The notes beneath the pieces were generated by a model, which was not told the DNA's origin, did not search any database, and saw only the letters and a program-made list of their open reading frames with translations. From Allorhizobium pseudoryzae (GTDB lineage Bacteria; Pseudomonadota; Alphaproteobacteria; Rhizobiales; Rhizobiaceae), in the NCBI RefSeq assembly GCF_011046245.1, contig NZ_CP049245.1:62001-126000 (forward strand): a stretch of 64,000 bases of DNA. The letters are read 5' to 3'. Positions 27,938 through 37,157 of this stretch are shown here, in pieces. The translations under genes were made by a program, and so were the position numbers. The stretch's first letter is position 1. Each line of letters opens with the position of its first letter.

Positions 27938-28651
27938 TCACAACCCTGTCCCGCCTGTCAGCTCGCTGCGGATGGTGGCTGCAATGATCTGCAGGTCAAG
28001 GAAGAAGCTGTAGTTTTCGATGTAATAGAGATCGCACGCGACGCGCGCCTTTGCATGCACCGGATCTACTGTGGGACCGCGCCAACCACGCACCTGGGCA
28101 AGGCCCGTAATCCCTGGGCGCACCTGATGACGCTCGTGATAGTTGGCAACCAGGTCCTCGTACGGAACGCCAGCAGCAAACATGCCAATCGCATGGCAGC
28201 GGGGGCCGACAACCGACATGTCGCCCTTCAGCACGTTAATGAATTGAGGCAGCTCATCGAGACTGCTTTTGCGCAGAAAACTACCAAGGCGGGTAATCCG
28301 AGGGTCTCCTTCGACAGTCTGTGTGACCCCGGTGATGTCGCACAGATCTGTGCGCATCGATCGGAATTTGTAGACCTGGATCGGCTTTTGATCCTTGCCC
28401 CACCTGACCTGCTTGAAGAAGACAGGGCCGCGGCTGTCAAACTTGATGGCAGCGGCGATCATGAGCATGACAGGCAAAAGCAAGACAAGAACAACCAGTG
28501 AAAACGTCACATCAAATGCGCGTTTCACTAAAGAACGCGCCGCCAGCGGGGACGACAACACTTTCTGGCCAGGGAGATTGCTGCCTCTGTCGTTTTTTAT
28601 AGGCGCTACGATTAAATCATGGGCAGCACTATGGTCAGTAAAGAGGCTCAT
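27938..28651 (-). CDS. undecaprenyl-phosphate sugar phosphotransferase (ExoY-like priming transferase)
   Basis: This is a bacterial sugar transferase that starts repeat-unit synthesis by moving a sugar-1-phosphate (galactose or glucose in ExoY/Pss types) onto undecaprenyl phosphate. It has one reentrant membrane helix (AFDVTFSLVVLVLLLPVMLM) and then the catalytic domain: GPVFFKQVRWGKDQKPIQVY, YKFRSMRTD, SFLRKSSLDELPQFINVLKG with Asp-Glu, MSVVGPRCHAIGMFAAGVPY, and RHQVRPGITGLAQVRGWRGP. The short form without extra membrane helices matches ExoY. The start is ATG 28651 or GTG 28666. No other priming enzyme is in the window, so it may serve the operon at 42-54 kb. Confidence 0.92.
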   Translation of the reverse strand: MSLFTDHSAAHDLIVAPIKNDRGSNLPGQKVLSSPLAARSLVKRAFDVTFSLVVLVLLLPVMLMIAAAIKFDSRGPVFFKQVRWGKDQKPIQVYKFRSMRTDLCDITGVTQTVEGDPRITRLGSFLRKSSLDELPQFINVLKGDMSVVGPRCHAIGMFAAGVPYEDLVANYHERHQVRPGITGLAQVRGWRGPTVDPVHAKARVACDLYYIENYSFFLDLQIIAATIRSELTGGTGL

Positions 28652-28666
28652 TTCAAACCCAGCCAC

Positions 28667-29177
28667 GTGAAATACTCAATGGTCTTGTTGTAACTTACTC
28701 TTCTGCTAACGTCATCTTTATCCTTAGCAAATAGTTAACGACGTGTCTCGTTGTGGCATTTATGCAATTGCTGCGGGTGACTGAATGGTTTCGTCACGGT
28801 TTTTTCAGCTGGGTCTCGCCCGCCAAAAATGCCGCATTGTGGAGGGACGGTCGGGTTAAACAGTCGGAAATAATTCGCCGGTAACCTGCGTTACAGCAGG
28901 AGTGTAGTGTTTGACCCAGCGATCGAAAATTTGGTTGGCAAGTATCGTGATCTCGCTGGGTCTATGGACCGCTGTGATCCACAGCGGTGCGAGCATCCTA
29001 TCGCGAATGACAGGCTCATCGACCGACCCGCTCCACACCGCCAGCACGAGATGATGTAAAGCAGTCCGGGGCGCCGGCGACGTGCGATCGCAGATGCCGA
29101 CTCCTGTCGTTCATCGTCTCTTAACCCTGAGGGGATGTTCCGATTGTGAGAATCTTGCGCCCTTCTATGCGTGAGGC
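28667..29177. other. 511-bp stretch without a clear gene
   Basis: This is upstream of the leftward priming transferase and probably holds its promoter. A leftward frame ending at 28856 encodes a short protein-like tail (MLAVWSGSVDEPVIRDRMLA, EITILANQIFDRWVKHY) with no good start or recognised family. It may be a gene remnant, but I do not annotate it as a gene. Confidence 0.35.
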
Positions 29178-29411
29178 ATGACACGTCGTTTTCGCTATTT
29201 GCTTTATGCCCTATTTGTGTCGCTATTCGTATGGCTAGTATTCGGATACGCACTCTATTCCTGGTTGTCGACAGGCGGTGAAGAGAGGCCCGAGATCGAA
29301 AGATCCAAAGACACGCCTACAGCCTTCGCAACGCCCTCACATCACCCTGGTAATCGTCCTCATCTTCCGAACTCATCGGAGACCCGGACGATATCGTCTT
29401 CGCCGAGATAG
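29178..29411 (+). CDS. short membrane protein, possibly truncated
   Basis: The 77-residue frame begins [20 protein letters not shown] with one convincing membrane helix followed by an acidic/basic linker ([17 protein letters not shown]). The last ~25 residues run antisense through the manC remnant and are unlikely to be original, so the gene may be cut by the rearrangement here. No strong ribosome-binding site is seen. Function unknown. Confidence 0.3.
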   Translation: MTRRFRYLLYALFVSLFVWLVFGYALYSWLSTGGEERPEIERSKDTPTAFATPSHHPGNRPHLPNSSETRTISSSPR

Positions 29412-29508
29412 GATCCGGTCTGCACCTCGATCATCTCGAGCATGATCTTGCCGGGATTGTAAAGCCGGTGCAGATCGCCCTGCGGGATGTAGACGGACTC
29501 TGTTGATT
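29360..29508 (-). pseudogene. manC: 3' remnant of mannose-1-phosphate guanylyltransferase/mannose-6-phosphate isomerase (manC type)
   Basis: The last ~48 codons of a ManC/XanB/NoeJ-type bifunctional enzyme remain. [20 protein letters not shown] and [20 protein letters not shown] match the conserved cupin (isomerase) C-terminus, ending in SDEFGR and TGA. The complete enzyme is about 470 residues and makes GDP-mannose. The rest has been removed at the inner boundary, where the ISL3 inverted repeat begins at 29509. With the gmd-fcl remnant at 53.6 kb, this is a second scrap of a GDP-mannose branch. Confidence 0.82.
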
Positions 29509-31186
29509 GCCACTGAGAACTGGCTCTGACGCACTTTTGCTGCAGTGCGGCCTTACGATGCGCCAATCAAACGCGCCTGCAGCAGATCGAGTTTGGCTCG
29601 CCCATACATTTTGGCGTTTGATGAGCTTCAAGCGTGTTATCTGACCTTCTGTTCGTCCGTTCGACCAGGGTGAGATGATCGCATTTCTCACGGCATTGAG
29701 GTCTTTTTCAACGCCACCAGCAAACGAGCCGATCAGGCTGCCCTTCGCAGTTTCAAGCCATTCATCGAGCTTCCGTGCGGTCTTGGAGCGGATCATGGAT
29801 TGGAAGTCACCAATGGCCCTGCGGGCGACTATCAGTTCCGGAACGTTCACTTCGATAGCTGCCACCAGGATCGCTTCGGATTTTGCGAGGTCGTCGCGTG
29901 CGGTTGTCATCAGCCGGGCGATGACCCGTGCCGATGGCGTTCGCGCAAGCCCGCTCTGGTTGGCCTTCTCCGCAAGACGCCGCCGCTGTGCCCATTGCGA
30001 GACGACCCCGCTCTGTCCTGGAAAGCCCTTCGCTTTCATCTCTCGCCAGAGCGCCAATGCGTTTCTTGCGCCTTCGTCCCGGCGGCTGTTGAGCCACGGC
30101 AGCCAGCTATCCAGTGAGCTGGGCCGTGTTCGAAAGACATCGAGGCGCTGGTCCCTCAAAACATCGCGGACAATCTTCCGGCTATGGCCGGTTTGCCGGA
30201 CAATCTGTCGAATTGACGTTCCCTTCTTGGACAGCTCTCGGATCGCCTCGTTCGTCTCCTGGCGGCGCAGATACCCCTCGTACTGCAGTTTCTCAGCGTA
30301 GGTTAAAAGCTTGGGGTCAACGACATTGCTGCCGACCGCCTGCCTGATCTGGCGCATCGTCTTGTCGACTGCATCGAGAAACGCCCGGCTGGAATTTTCC
30401 ATCAGGTGCCAACGATCAGCGACTTGCTCAGCATCAGGCAAGGCCTTCGCGATGGCCTCGCCATAGCCACCGCCTCGATCACGGGCCACGATCGATATCG
30501 ACGGATGCGCGGCAAGCCAAGTCCGTGACGTATCCAGCGCACGATCCGGTAACAGGGTGACAGGTCTGCGCCGCTCCAGATCGCAAACAATCGTTCCGTA
30601 GGTCTGGCCACGCCTGAAGGCAAAATCATCGATGCCTACGACGTTAAGTTTATCGGTTTGATCCTCGATCCGTCGACGGACCACCCGGAGCAACGTGTCG
30701 TTGCTCACCGGGACCATCAAACGATTGGCGAAGGCCGCAGCAGGTCTGCCGCCGAGGGCCAAGCCAAGGTGGTGGACAACTGTCTCTAGCCGCTGGGTGC
30801 GCCGACCATAACGAGCCAGCACGCTGTCATCGAACTGTTCGCAGAAGATGCGCCGTCCGCACAGGACAGCATCGCACCAAAATCGACGCGCCACGATTGT
30901 CAACTCTACTCGCCGACCGCCAAGAGGCAGATCAGCGGGGCGCCGCATATATCTGCTTTGAACCCTCCGGCTTGGCCGCCCGCAGCCTGGACAAGTTGCT
31001 GAGGGATAACGTGACCGAAGCCAAACTTGGACGCCATCCCCGACAACCTTCACTTCATCTGCTACAAACCCGGGCGGCGTGAGACCGGTGCGTTGAAATC
31101 GATGTTGCATTGCTGATCCTCCGATGAATCAGCGATAGCGTGGTCGGCAACAGCAGCAAATGTGAGTCAGAGCCACTTCTCGGTGG
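29509..31186 (-). mobile_element. ISL3-family insertion sequence
   Basis: Imperfect 31-bp terminal inverted repeats lie at 29509-29539 and 31156-31186; by eye 27 of 31 positions match. They enclose one leftward transposase gene. The left flank is the manC scrap and the right flank is an IS66 scrap. No 8-bp target duplication is evident, so material was probably lost beside the element after insertion. Confidence 0.85.
29552..31110 (-). pseudogene. ISL3-family transposase with 3' frameshift
   Basis: The product starts MQHRFQRTGLTPPGFVADEV after a GGAGG. It has the N-terminal zinc-finger Cys pattern (ATCPGCGRPSRRVQSRYMRR), an HTH (SKKGTSIRQIVRQTGHSRKI) and the DDE region from VVGIDDFAFRRGQTYGTIVC to NGRTEGQITRLKLIKR. 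Just after this an extra base in an A-run (TTTT at about 29609-29612 on the plus strand) shifts the frame. The normal end [18 protein letters not shown], with its stop at 29552-29554, lies in the other frame. The unshifted frame instead reads through the terminal repeat into the manC scrap and stops at 29431. The element may be inactive unless the slip is tolerated. Confidence 0.75.
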
Positions 31187-31600
31187 AAAAACCGGCTCAG
31201 TTCCGCGTGGAAACCAACGGTTGAGTACCCCCGTGTCGATGTCGCTGTCTACGCGAACACGGCGACCTCGCCCCAGCTCAATCGTCACATCGCTGTGCTT
31301 CCGGCGGGGTTTAGACGGGAACAAGGCAGCAGGCTGGGCTGCCGGCGCAGCCTCGTAAACGATGACCGGCACCAAAGTGTTCGCCGTCTCGATCCTCGGT
31401 TCCTCGATTTGACAAAGCTCCTTGCGCCACCGAAAGTGCTGGCTCACGTGTATTCCGGCCGACCGGGCAATCTCGGAGAGAACCACGCCAAGCTAAAGGC
31501 AGGCCGCAACAAGCCGCTCTTTGTCTTCGCGAGACCAGCGCCGACGGCGCTCGACAGACGTGATCACTTCAATTGGACGCTTTGTCAAAGGACTACTCAT
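31187..31600 (-). pseudogene. IS66-family tnpA (orf1) remnant
   Basis: Leftward from the ATG at 31600 the frame reads MSSPLTKRPIEVITSVERRR then RWSREDKERLVAAC, an in-frame TAG, then VLSEIARSAGIHVSQHFRWR and VTIELGRGRRVRVDSDIDT. This is an IS66 OrfA/TnpA helix-turn-helix protein. It is broken by the stop codon and cut at 31186 by the ISL3 right end; tnpB and tnpC are missing. It is a fossil of an older IS66 element unlike the one at 56 kb. Confidence 0.75.
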
Positions 31601-31662
31601 AGTATTTGCACTAGGGCTTCCGATGTCCGTATCAACCTCGCGAGACTGGCCTGATGGTAAGC

Positions 31663-33009
31663 TTACGTCTTAGGCACCTGAACGTCAACTTCAAAGACTG
31701 CCGCGACCTGTCGCCCCACACCGAAATAAGCGACGCCGTGGCGGGTGACTTCCTCGGCGGGATAGACGTTGCGCAGATCGACCAGCACCGGCTGCGCCAT
31801 GATCTGCTTGAGACGTCGGAAGTCGAGCGCGCGAAACGCATCCCATTCCGTCACCAGCACCAGCGCATCGGCACCCTCGGCGATCTTGTAGGGATCCGTG
31901 CCGAATTCGACGCCCGACAGCATGCCGCGGGCAATCTCCATACCCTCCGGGTCATAGGCATGGATCTTCGCGCCGTGATCCTGCAGTGCCTGGATGATCG
32001 AGATCGACGGTGCATCACGCATGTCGTCGGTGTTCGGCTTGAAGGTGAGGCCGAGGATGGCGATCTTCTTGTCGCGCACACTGCCGTCGCAGGCGGCCAT
32101 CACCTTGCGGGCCATGGCGCGCTTGCGGGTATCGTTGACCGCTACCGTCGTTTCGATGAGGCGCACCGGACTGTCGTGATCCTGCGCGGTTTTCACCAGC
32201 GCCATCGTGTCCTTCGGGAAACACGAGCCGCCATAGCCGGGGCCGGCATGCAGAAACTTGTCGCCGATGCGCTTGTCCATGCCGATGCCCTTGGCAACCT
32301 TCTGCACGTCGGCGCCGACCTTTTCGCACAGATCCGCCATCTCGTTGATGAAGGTGATCTTCATCGCGAGAAATGCGTTGCCGGCATATTTGATGAGTTC
32401 CGAGGTGCGACGGTCGCAGAAGAACAGCGGTGCAGAGTTGAGATAGAGCGGCCGATAGACCTCGCGCATCACCTCGGTGGCGCGCTCGTCCTCGGAACCG
32501 ATGACGATACGGTCCGGGCGCTTGAAGTCGGAGATGGCAGCCCCTTCGCGCAGGAATTCCGGGTTGGAGACGACGGCGAAATCCGCATCCGGCCGCTCGG
32601 TGCGGATGATCCGCTCCACCTCATCGCCGGTGCCGACGGGAACCGTCGACTTGGTGACGATGACGGTAAAGCCGGTCATTGCATGGGCGATCTCTTTCGC
32701 CGCGGCGTAGACGAAGGAAAGGTCCGCATGGCCGTCGCCGCGGCGCGACGGCGTGCCGACGGCAATGAAGACGACGTCTGCATCGGCGACTGCCGCAGCG
32801 AGATCCGTCGTGAAGGTGAGCCGGCCTGCCTTGACGTTCGACTTCACCAGGTCGTCGAGACCCGGCTCGTAGATGGGAATGACGCCGTTGCGCAGAGCCT
32901 CGACCTTGTCGGCAACATTGTCGACACAGGTCACCTCATGGCCGAAATCGGCAAAGCAAACGCCGGAAACCAGACCCACGTAGCCGGCACCAATCATTGT
33001 GATACGCAC
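31663..33009 (-). CDS. ugd: UDP-glucose 6-dehydrogenase
   Basis: The 448-residue enzyme oxidises UDP-glucose to UDP-glucuronate with NAD, giving the acidic sugar for exopolysaccharide, capsule or lipid A. MRITMIGAGYVGLVSGVCFA is the Rossmann GxGxxG, followed by VTKSTVPVGTGDEV, NPEFLREGAAISDF, INEMADLCEKVGADVQKVAK and the catalytic Cys in GPGYGGSCFPKDTMALVK. The end of the C-terminal domain (LVDLRNVYPAEEV) is intact. It is the RkpK/Ugd type of rhizobia. It stands alone, between an IS66 scrap and an IS630 element, and is the only intact metabolic gene in the 29-39 kb wreckage, which suggests selection to keep it. Confidence 0.95.
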   Translation of the reverse strand: MRITMIGAGYVGLVSGVCFADFGHEVTCVDNVADKVEALRNGVIPIYEPGLDDLVKSNVKAGRLTFTTDLAAAVADADVVFIAVGTPSRRGDGHADLSFVYAAAKEIAHAMTGFTVIVTKSTVPVGTGDEVERIIRTERPDADFAVVSNPEFLREGAAISDFKRPDRIVIGSEDERATEVMREVYRPLYLNSAPLFFCDRRTSELIKYAGNAFLAMKITFINEMADLCEKVGADVQKVAKGIGMDKRIGDKFLHAGPGYGGSCFPKDTMALVKTAQDHDSPVRLIETTVAVNDTRKRAMARKVMAACDGSVRDKKIAILGLTFKPNTDDMRDAPSISIIQALQDHGAKIHAYDPEGMEIARGMLSGVEFGTDPYKIAEGADALVLVTEWDAFRALDFRRLKQIMAQPVLVDLRNVYPAEEVTRHGVAYFGVGRQVAAVFEVDVQVPKT

Positions 33010-33934
33010 GAATTACTCATCCTCTTTAAGAAGCTAGAAAAATCTCTGGCGATTTAAGTTACTGACGCTTCAATACATACGGTTGACAACAATTCGAGTC
33101 ATTAGGCAATCAGGGAGCATAAATTTATTTGCATCCAAACCAGTGGATAGATGGAGACGGAAGATTCCATTGTGAGATTCCCTACTGCTGCGGATTGTGC
33201 GACAGTTAAGGATGCGTGCAGGGATCACGTTTGACTTTGCCGACCGAACTCGGCTTGAAGCCATATTGCCGCTCCGATGTCTGCGCAGAAGCATGTCTGG
33301 CGGGCGAAGATCATTTTGTTGAGTCGCCAGGGCCTGGGAGCGGCCGCCATCATGCAGGCGACCGGGAAATCGAAGCCCCGCGTCTGGCGATGGCAAGAAC
33401 GCTTTATGTCCGAGGGGGTCGATGGCCTGTTACGTGACAAGAGCAGGCCGCCGGGCACGGCTCCTCTGACCGGCGAACTGGTGGAGCGGGTCGTTGCGTT
33501 GACACTGGAGCCGCCGATGCAGGAAGCGACGCATTGGACCGTGCGCGCCATGGCGAAAGCGGTGGGGATTGCCGCCTCTTCGGTCGTGAAGATCTGGCAT
33601 GAGCACGGGCTTGCGCCGCATCGTTGGCGCAGCTTCAAACTGTCGAACGACAAGGCGTTCGCCGAGAAACTTCACGATGTCATCGGGCTCTATGCCTCAC
33701 AGCCGGCCCACGCCATTGTTTTGTCGGTCGACGAGAAAAGCCAGATCCAGGCGCTCGACCGGACCCAGCCGGGCCTGCCGCTCAAGAAGGGGCGCGCCGG
33801 CACGATGACCCATGACTATAAACGCCATGGCACGACCACCTTGTTTGCCGCCCTCAACATTCTCGACGGATCGGTCATCGGGCGCAACATGCAGCGCCAC
33901 CGCCATCAGGAGTTCATCCGCTTTCTCAACGCAT

Positions 33935-35221
33935 GTATGGGTGGCTCCTGCGAGTCAAGGATGCGATCGGTTCCGGTAAACAGGTCGGTTGCGGCCATGT
34001 ATACGGCGTCTGATATGCAGCGAGACAGCTGCGCGCCGTGATGAATATCCGCTTGGAGAACAGGTCCCACCCAATCGAGCGCGCTTGAAGAGCTTCGGAT
34101 TGATCGGGGTGTCCTGGTTCTTCGTCTCCGCTTGTTCGCCATCACCTCACGTTGCCCTGACCATTCCGAGAGCCCGTCAGGCGGCTTGCGGCTCGTATCG
34201 AGACCCGTCCCTGAGGACGGCAAAAATCATTCTTGCCATGCGATGCGCCAAGGCAATGGCAACAACCTTCGTCTTCTTCCGCATCAACATGCCCGACAGC
34301 CCATCCGATCCTGGCTCCCCCTTGAGCCGACGTCTGAGCATGATCTGTGCCAACTGCGCCAAGATACAATAAACGCCGGATGTATCGATTTCCCATCTTC
34401 GAGATGCTGCCGACCCTCTGCTTGCCTCCGGTGGCGTGAGGTTTGGGCGTAGGCCGAGCCAGGCGGCATAGTCCCTCGAACGGTCGAAGTTGTCGACATC
34501 CGGGGTGGTGGCTGCGATAATCGTTGCCGACAGTATTCCCACACCCGGGATCGTCGCCAAACGCTGGCTTGTTACGCTTTGCTCCTAAGCCTCTTCGATC
34601 TCGTCTGTCAGCCGCTCGATCCGCTTGTTCGTTTCGAACAGTTGGTCGAAGAGTAAGGTCACGGGCAACCGCGCTGCTTCCGGCAACTGATCCACCTGTT
34701 CCTTCAACCGATCGACATTGCGCTCGGACCGCATTGCCGATCTCCATGCGCTGGCGAACCAGAAAGTCCCGCGTGCGGTGAACAACCATGACCGAGGAGC
34801 AGGCTTCGCTTTAAATGGCGACGAACCGCATCGAGGGGCGCGTCACTGCTTCGCAGATGGCCGCCGCGTCTGCGGCGTAGGTTTTTCCGCGCTTTTCGTA
34901 TGGCTTCACATAGGACGGCGGCATCAGCCGAACGTCATGCCCCATCTCCTGAAGCCTGCGTCCCCAATCGTGAGCACCTGCGCAAGCTTCCATGCCAATC
35001 AGGCATCGTGGGAGCTTCTCGAAAAATGCAAGTAATTGCCGCGACGAAGCTGGCGGCGTACAAGAACCCGACCGTTGTCGTCTACACCGCGAATCTGGAA
35101 GACGCTCTTTGCAAGATCGATACCCACTGTGGCAAGCTCTGACATGGATCGCTCCTTTGATCTAGACAATGTCATCCAAACTATGCCGGAATACGCCGGC
35201 GGAAGCAGGAGCCATCCAAAC
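33935..35221 (-). mobile_element. IS110-family (IS1111-like) element 1, in IS630
   Basis: Subterminal repeats GTATGGGTGGCTCCTGC (33935-33951) and GCAGGAGCCATCCAAAC (35205-35221) match at 15 of 17 positions. The element splits the IS630 transposase after codons FLNA. A ~240-bp region without a gene follows the 3' end of the transposase (33952-34176), as in IS1111-group elements, where the bridge RNA is expected. Confidence 0.75.
34177..35145 (-). pseudogene. IS110-family transposase, frameshifted
   Basis: From the ATG at 35145 the frame reads MSELATVGIDLAKSVFQIRG with the first catalytic Asp (DLAKS), then shifts frame near 35030. It resumes with MEACAGAHDWGRRLQEMGHD (second acidic residue) and YVKPYEKRGKTYAADAAAIC, meets a stop after TRPSMRFVAI, and continues in other frames to ATIPGVGILSATIIAATTPD and the C-terminal MARMIFAVLRDGSRY at 34177. 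Several frameshifts and stops make it inactive on its own. The intact IS110 transposases in the window are too different in their ends to assume they act on it. Confidence 0.78.
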
Positions 35222-35702
35222 CATCAATAGAAGCCGAACTGCCCAAAGACAAAGCGGTCAACGTCATTCTGGACAACTACGCCACCCATAAGCAGCCGAG
35301 GGTCCGGGCGTGGCTGGCGAGGCATCCACGATGGACCTTCCACTTCGTTCCGACATCCTGCTCTTGGCTCAACGCTGTTGAAGGCTTCTTAGCAAAACTG
35401 ACGCCTAGACGATTGAAGAACGGCGTCTTTCATTCCGTCGTCGATCTACAGGCCGCCATCAACCGCTTCGTCAAGGAGCACAATCAGGAACTGAAACCAT
35501 TCATCTGGAAAGCAGACCCAGACCAGATCATTGCTGCTGTCACACGAGGGCACCTGACCTGCCACTGAGGTTTTCCTCCAGAATTGATTAGAATCCGGCC
35601 CATTGAGGACGGACGAATGAAGAAGCAGAGATTTTCGGAAGAGCAGATTATCGCGGTGCTGCGAGAGGAGGAGACTGGCGCGAAAGCAGCGGACCTCCAT
35701 CT

Positions 35703-37006
35703 ATGGACTGTTCCCCCTTTGCAAGCTTGATGTTGAAGCGGTCTGACGCTGGTCGATTGCAAACATCTATACGGCGTCATCATTTCCGAAGCGCCCAAAT
35801 GGAGTATCCGCGCACATACGCCTCAACAAATGGGAGACCTTGTCGGCCATTATAAAAGACAGGTTCCGTATGTGCCGGTCCGACCGTTCATTCCATTTCA
35901 ACCTTCATCTTGCAATTCGCATGCCTGCTCTCAAGGATTGGCTCGGTATTCACCACCGTGCTGAAGCAAGGCCCAGATCACCCTTGCGTTCTTGTTGGCG
36001 ACGGCAACCGCTGCGCGATTGTAACCACGCCTTTCCCTAAGCTCGTTGACCCATTCGCTCGCAGGGTCAGATTTTCGTTGCGCCGTTCGCACCACTGACC
36101 TTCCGCCGTGGACCAGAAGTGTTCGCAGATGCTGACTGCCTCGCTTGCTGATGCCGAGCAGTACGCGTCGGTCGCCGCTGGAATGTTGTCGCGGCACCAA
36201 GCCCATCCAGGCGGCCAGATGTCGGCCATTCTTAAAGTCTGCTCCATCACCGACAGCCGCGACAACTGCCGTCGCAGTCTTGGGGCCGACGCCACGTATC
36301 TTCGCGATACGCTGGCAAACGTCGCTCTCGCGAAAGACGGCCTCGATCTGCTTGTCGAAGTATCTGATCTTCTCGTTGAGCTGCAAAAGGAAGGCATGGA
36401 GGGTGCCGATGATATCGCGTGTCAGCTCGGTGATATCGATCTTTGGGTTGTTGATGATCTCCGGTATCGTGCGCTGTGCGATCGAGGCCAACTTCGCAAT
36501 TGCCACGCCGCGCTCGAGAAGCAAACCTCGCATCTGCGAGATCAGGGCGACACGATGATTGACCAGTCTCTGCCGAGCACGGTGGAGGCCCTGGATATCC
36601 TGCTGGATGATCGATTTCTTCGGCACGAAGCGCATGTGTGGTTGTTGAACGGCAATGCATATTGCCTGGGCATCGTTGCCGTCATTTTTCTGGCCCTTCA
36701 AAAACGGCTTCACATACTGCGGCGCGATGATCTTCACAGTATGCCCCTGAGACTCAAAATGCCGCTGCCAGTGAAAGGCACCCGTGCAAGCTTCAATGCC
36801 GATCAGGCAAGGTGGCATAGCCTCGGTCACCTGCAGCAGTTGATCGCGCATCACGCGTCGTCTCAGGGCAACCTGACCATCGGCGCCCACGCCATGAAGC
36901 TGGAACACATTCTTGGCAATATCAATTCCCAGAACCGCAACGTTTGCCATGACAGCCTCCTTCGTTGGTGCGTCCAGTTTCACTGCGGGGTGGGGGAACA
37001 GTCCAT
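35703..37006 (-). mobile_element. IS110-family (IS1111-like) element 2, in IS3 orfA
   Basis: Perfect repeats ATGGACTGTTCCCCC (35703-35717) and GGGGGAACAGTCCAT (36992-37006) bound it. The transposase is intact. A ~210-bp gene-free stretch (35718-35930) follows the transposase stop, and only ~40 bases precede the start. Confidence 0.85.
35931..36950 (-). CDS. IS110-family transposase, intact (element 2)
   Basis: The 339-residue protein starts at 36950 (MANVAVLGIDIAKNVFQLHG) after a GGAGG-like site. The RuvC-like DEDD residues are visible: Asp in GIDIAKN, Glu in IGIEACTGAFHW, and Asp-Asp in KNDGNDAQAICIA. The C-terminal Transposase_20 domain (RIAKIRGVGPKTATAVVAAV, GRHLAAWMGLVPRQHSSGDR) is complete, with the catalytic Ser expected in VLLGISKRGSQHLRTLLVHG. 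IS110 enzymes are recombinases guided by an element-encoded bridge RNA in studied members. This copy looks functional. Confidence 0.9.
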   Translation of the reverse strand: MANVAVLGIDIAKNVFQLHGVGADGQVALRRRVMRDQLLQVTEAMPPCLIGIEACTGAFHWQRHFESQGHTVKIIAPQYVKPFLKGQKNDGNDAQAICIAVQQPHMRFVPKKSIIQQDIQGLHRARQRLVNHRVALISQMRGLLLERGVAIAKLASIAQRTIPEIINNPKIDITELTRDIIGTLHAFLLQLNEKIRYFDKQIEAVFRESDVCQRIAKIRGVGPKTATAVVAAVGDGADFKNGRHLAAWMGLVPRQHSSGDRRVLLGISKRGSQHLRTLLVHGGRSVVRTAQRKSDPASEWVNELRERRGYNRAAVAVANKNARVIWALLQHGGEYRANP

Positions 37007-37157
37007 CCCATTAACTGGAAGGCCAAATACGGCGGCATGGACGTCTCCGAAGCGAAGCGGCTGAAGGCGCTTGAGGAGGAGAACGCAAAGCTGAAGAAAC
37101 TGCTCGCCGAACAGATGCTGGATGTGGCCGCGCTCCGCGAGCTTCTCTCAAAAATGT

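Larger units (their letters stand above)
33277..35554 (+). mobile_element. IS630-family element, split by an IS110
   Basis: The transposase reads rightward in two parts separated by IS110 element 1 (33935-35221). The extreme 3' end is replaced by the left end of the IS3 at 35555. The left boundary lies somewhere in 33010-33276; I could not fix its inverted repeat. Confidence 0.75.
33277..35570 (+). pseudogene. IS630-family transposase, interrupted
   Basis: Part one (33277 to about 33933, MSAQKHVWRAKIILLSRQGL) has the helix-turn-helix domain (ATGKSKPRVWRWQERF) and the first catalytic Asp in IVLSVDEKSQIQALDRTQPG, ending at RHRHQEFIRFLNA. Part two (from about 35228) resumes with EAELPKDKAVNVILDNYATH, which holds the second Asp, then FVPTSCSWLNAVEGFLAKLT with the final Glu, and FHSVVDLQAAINRFVKEHNQ. 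Joining the parts restores the family sequence almost without loss. The last few codons (HLTCH) are the IS3 terminal repeat read in frame, so the native C-terminus is lost. Confidence 0.82.

Noticed and set aside
31654..33057. 467-codon rightward frame opposite the UDP-glucose dehydrogenase
   Set aside because: It is exactly antisense to a strongly conserved enzyme gene and is rich in Arg/His/Asp without domains; it is a high-GC shadow.
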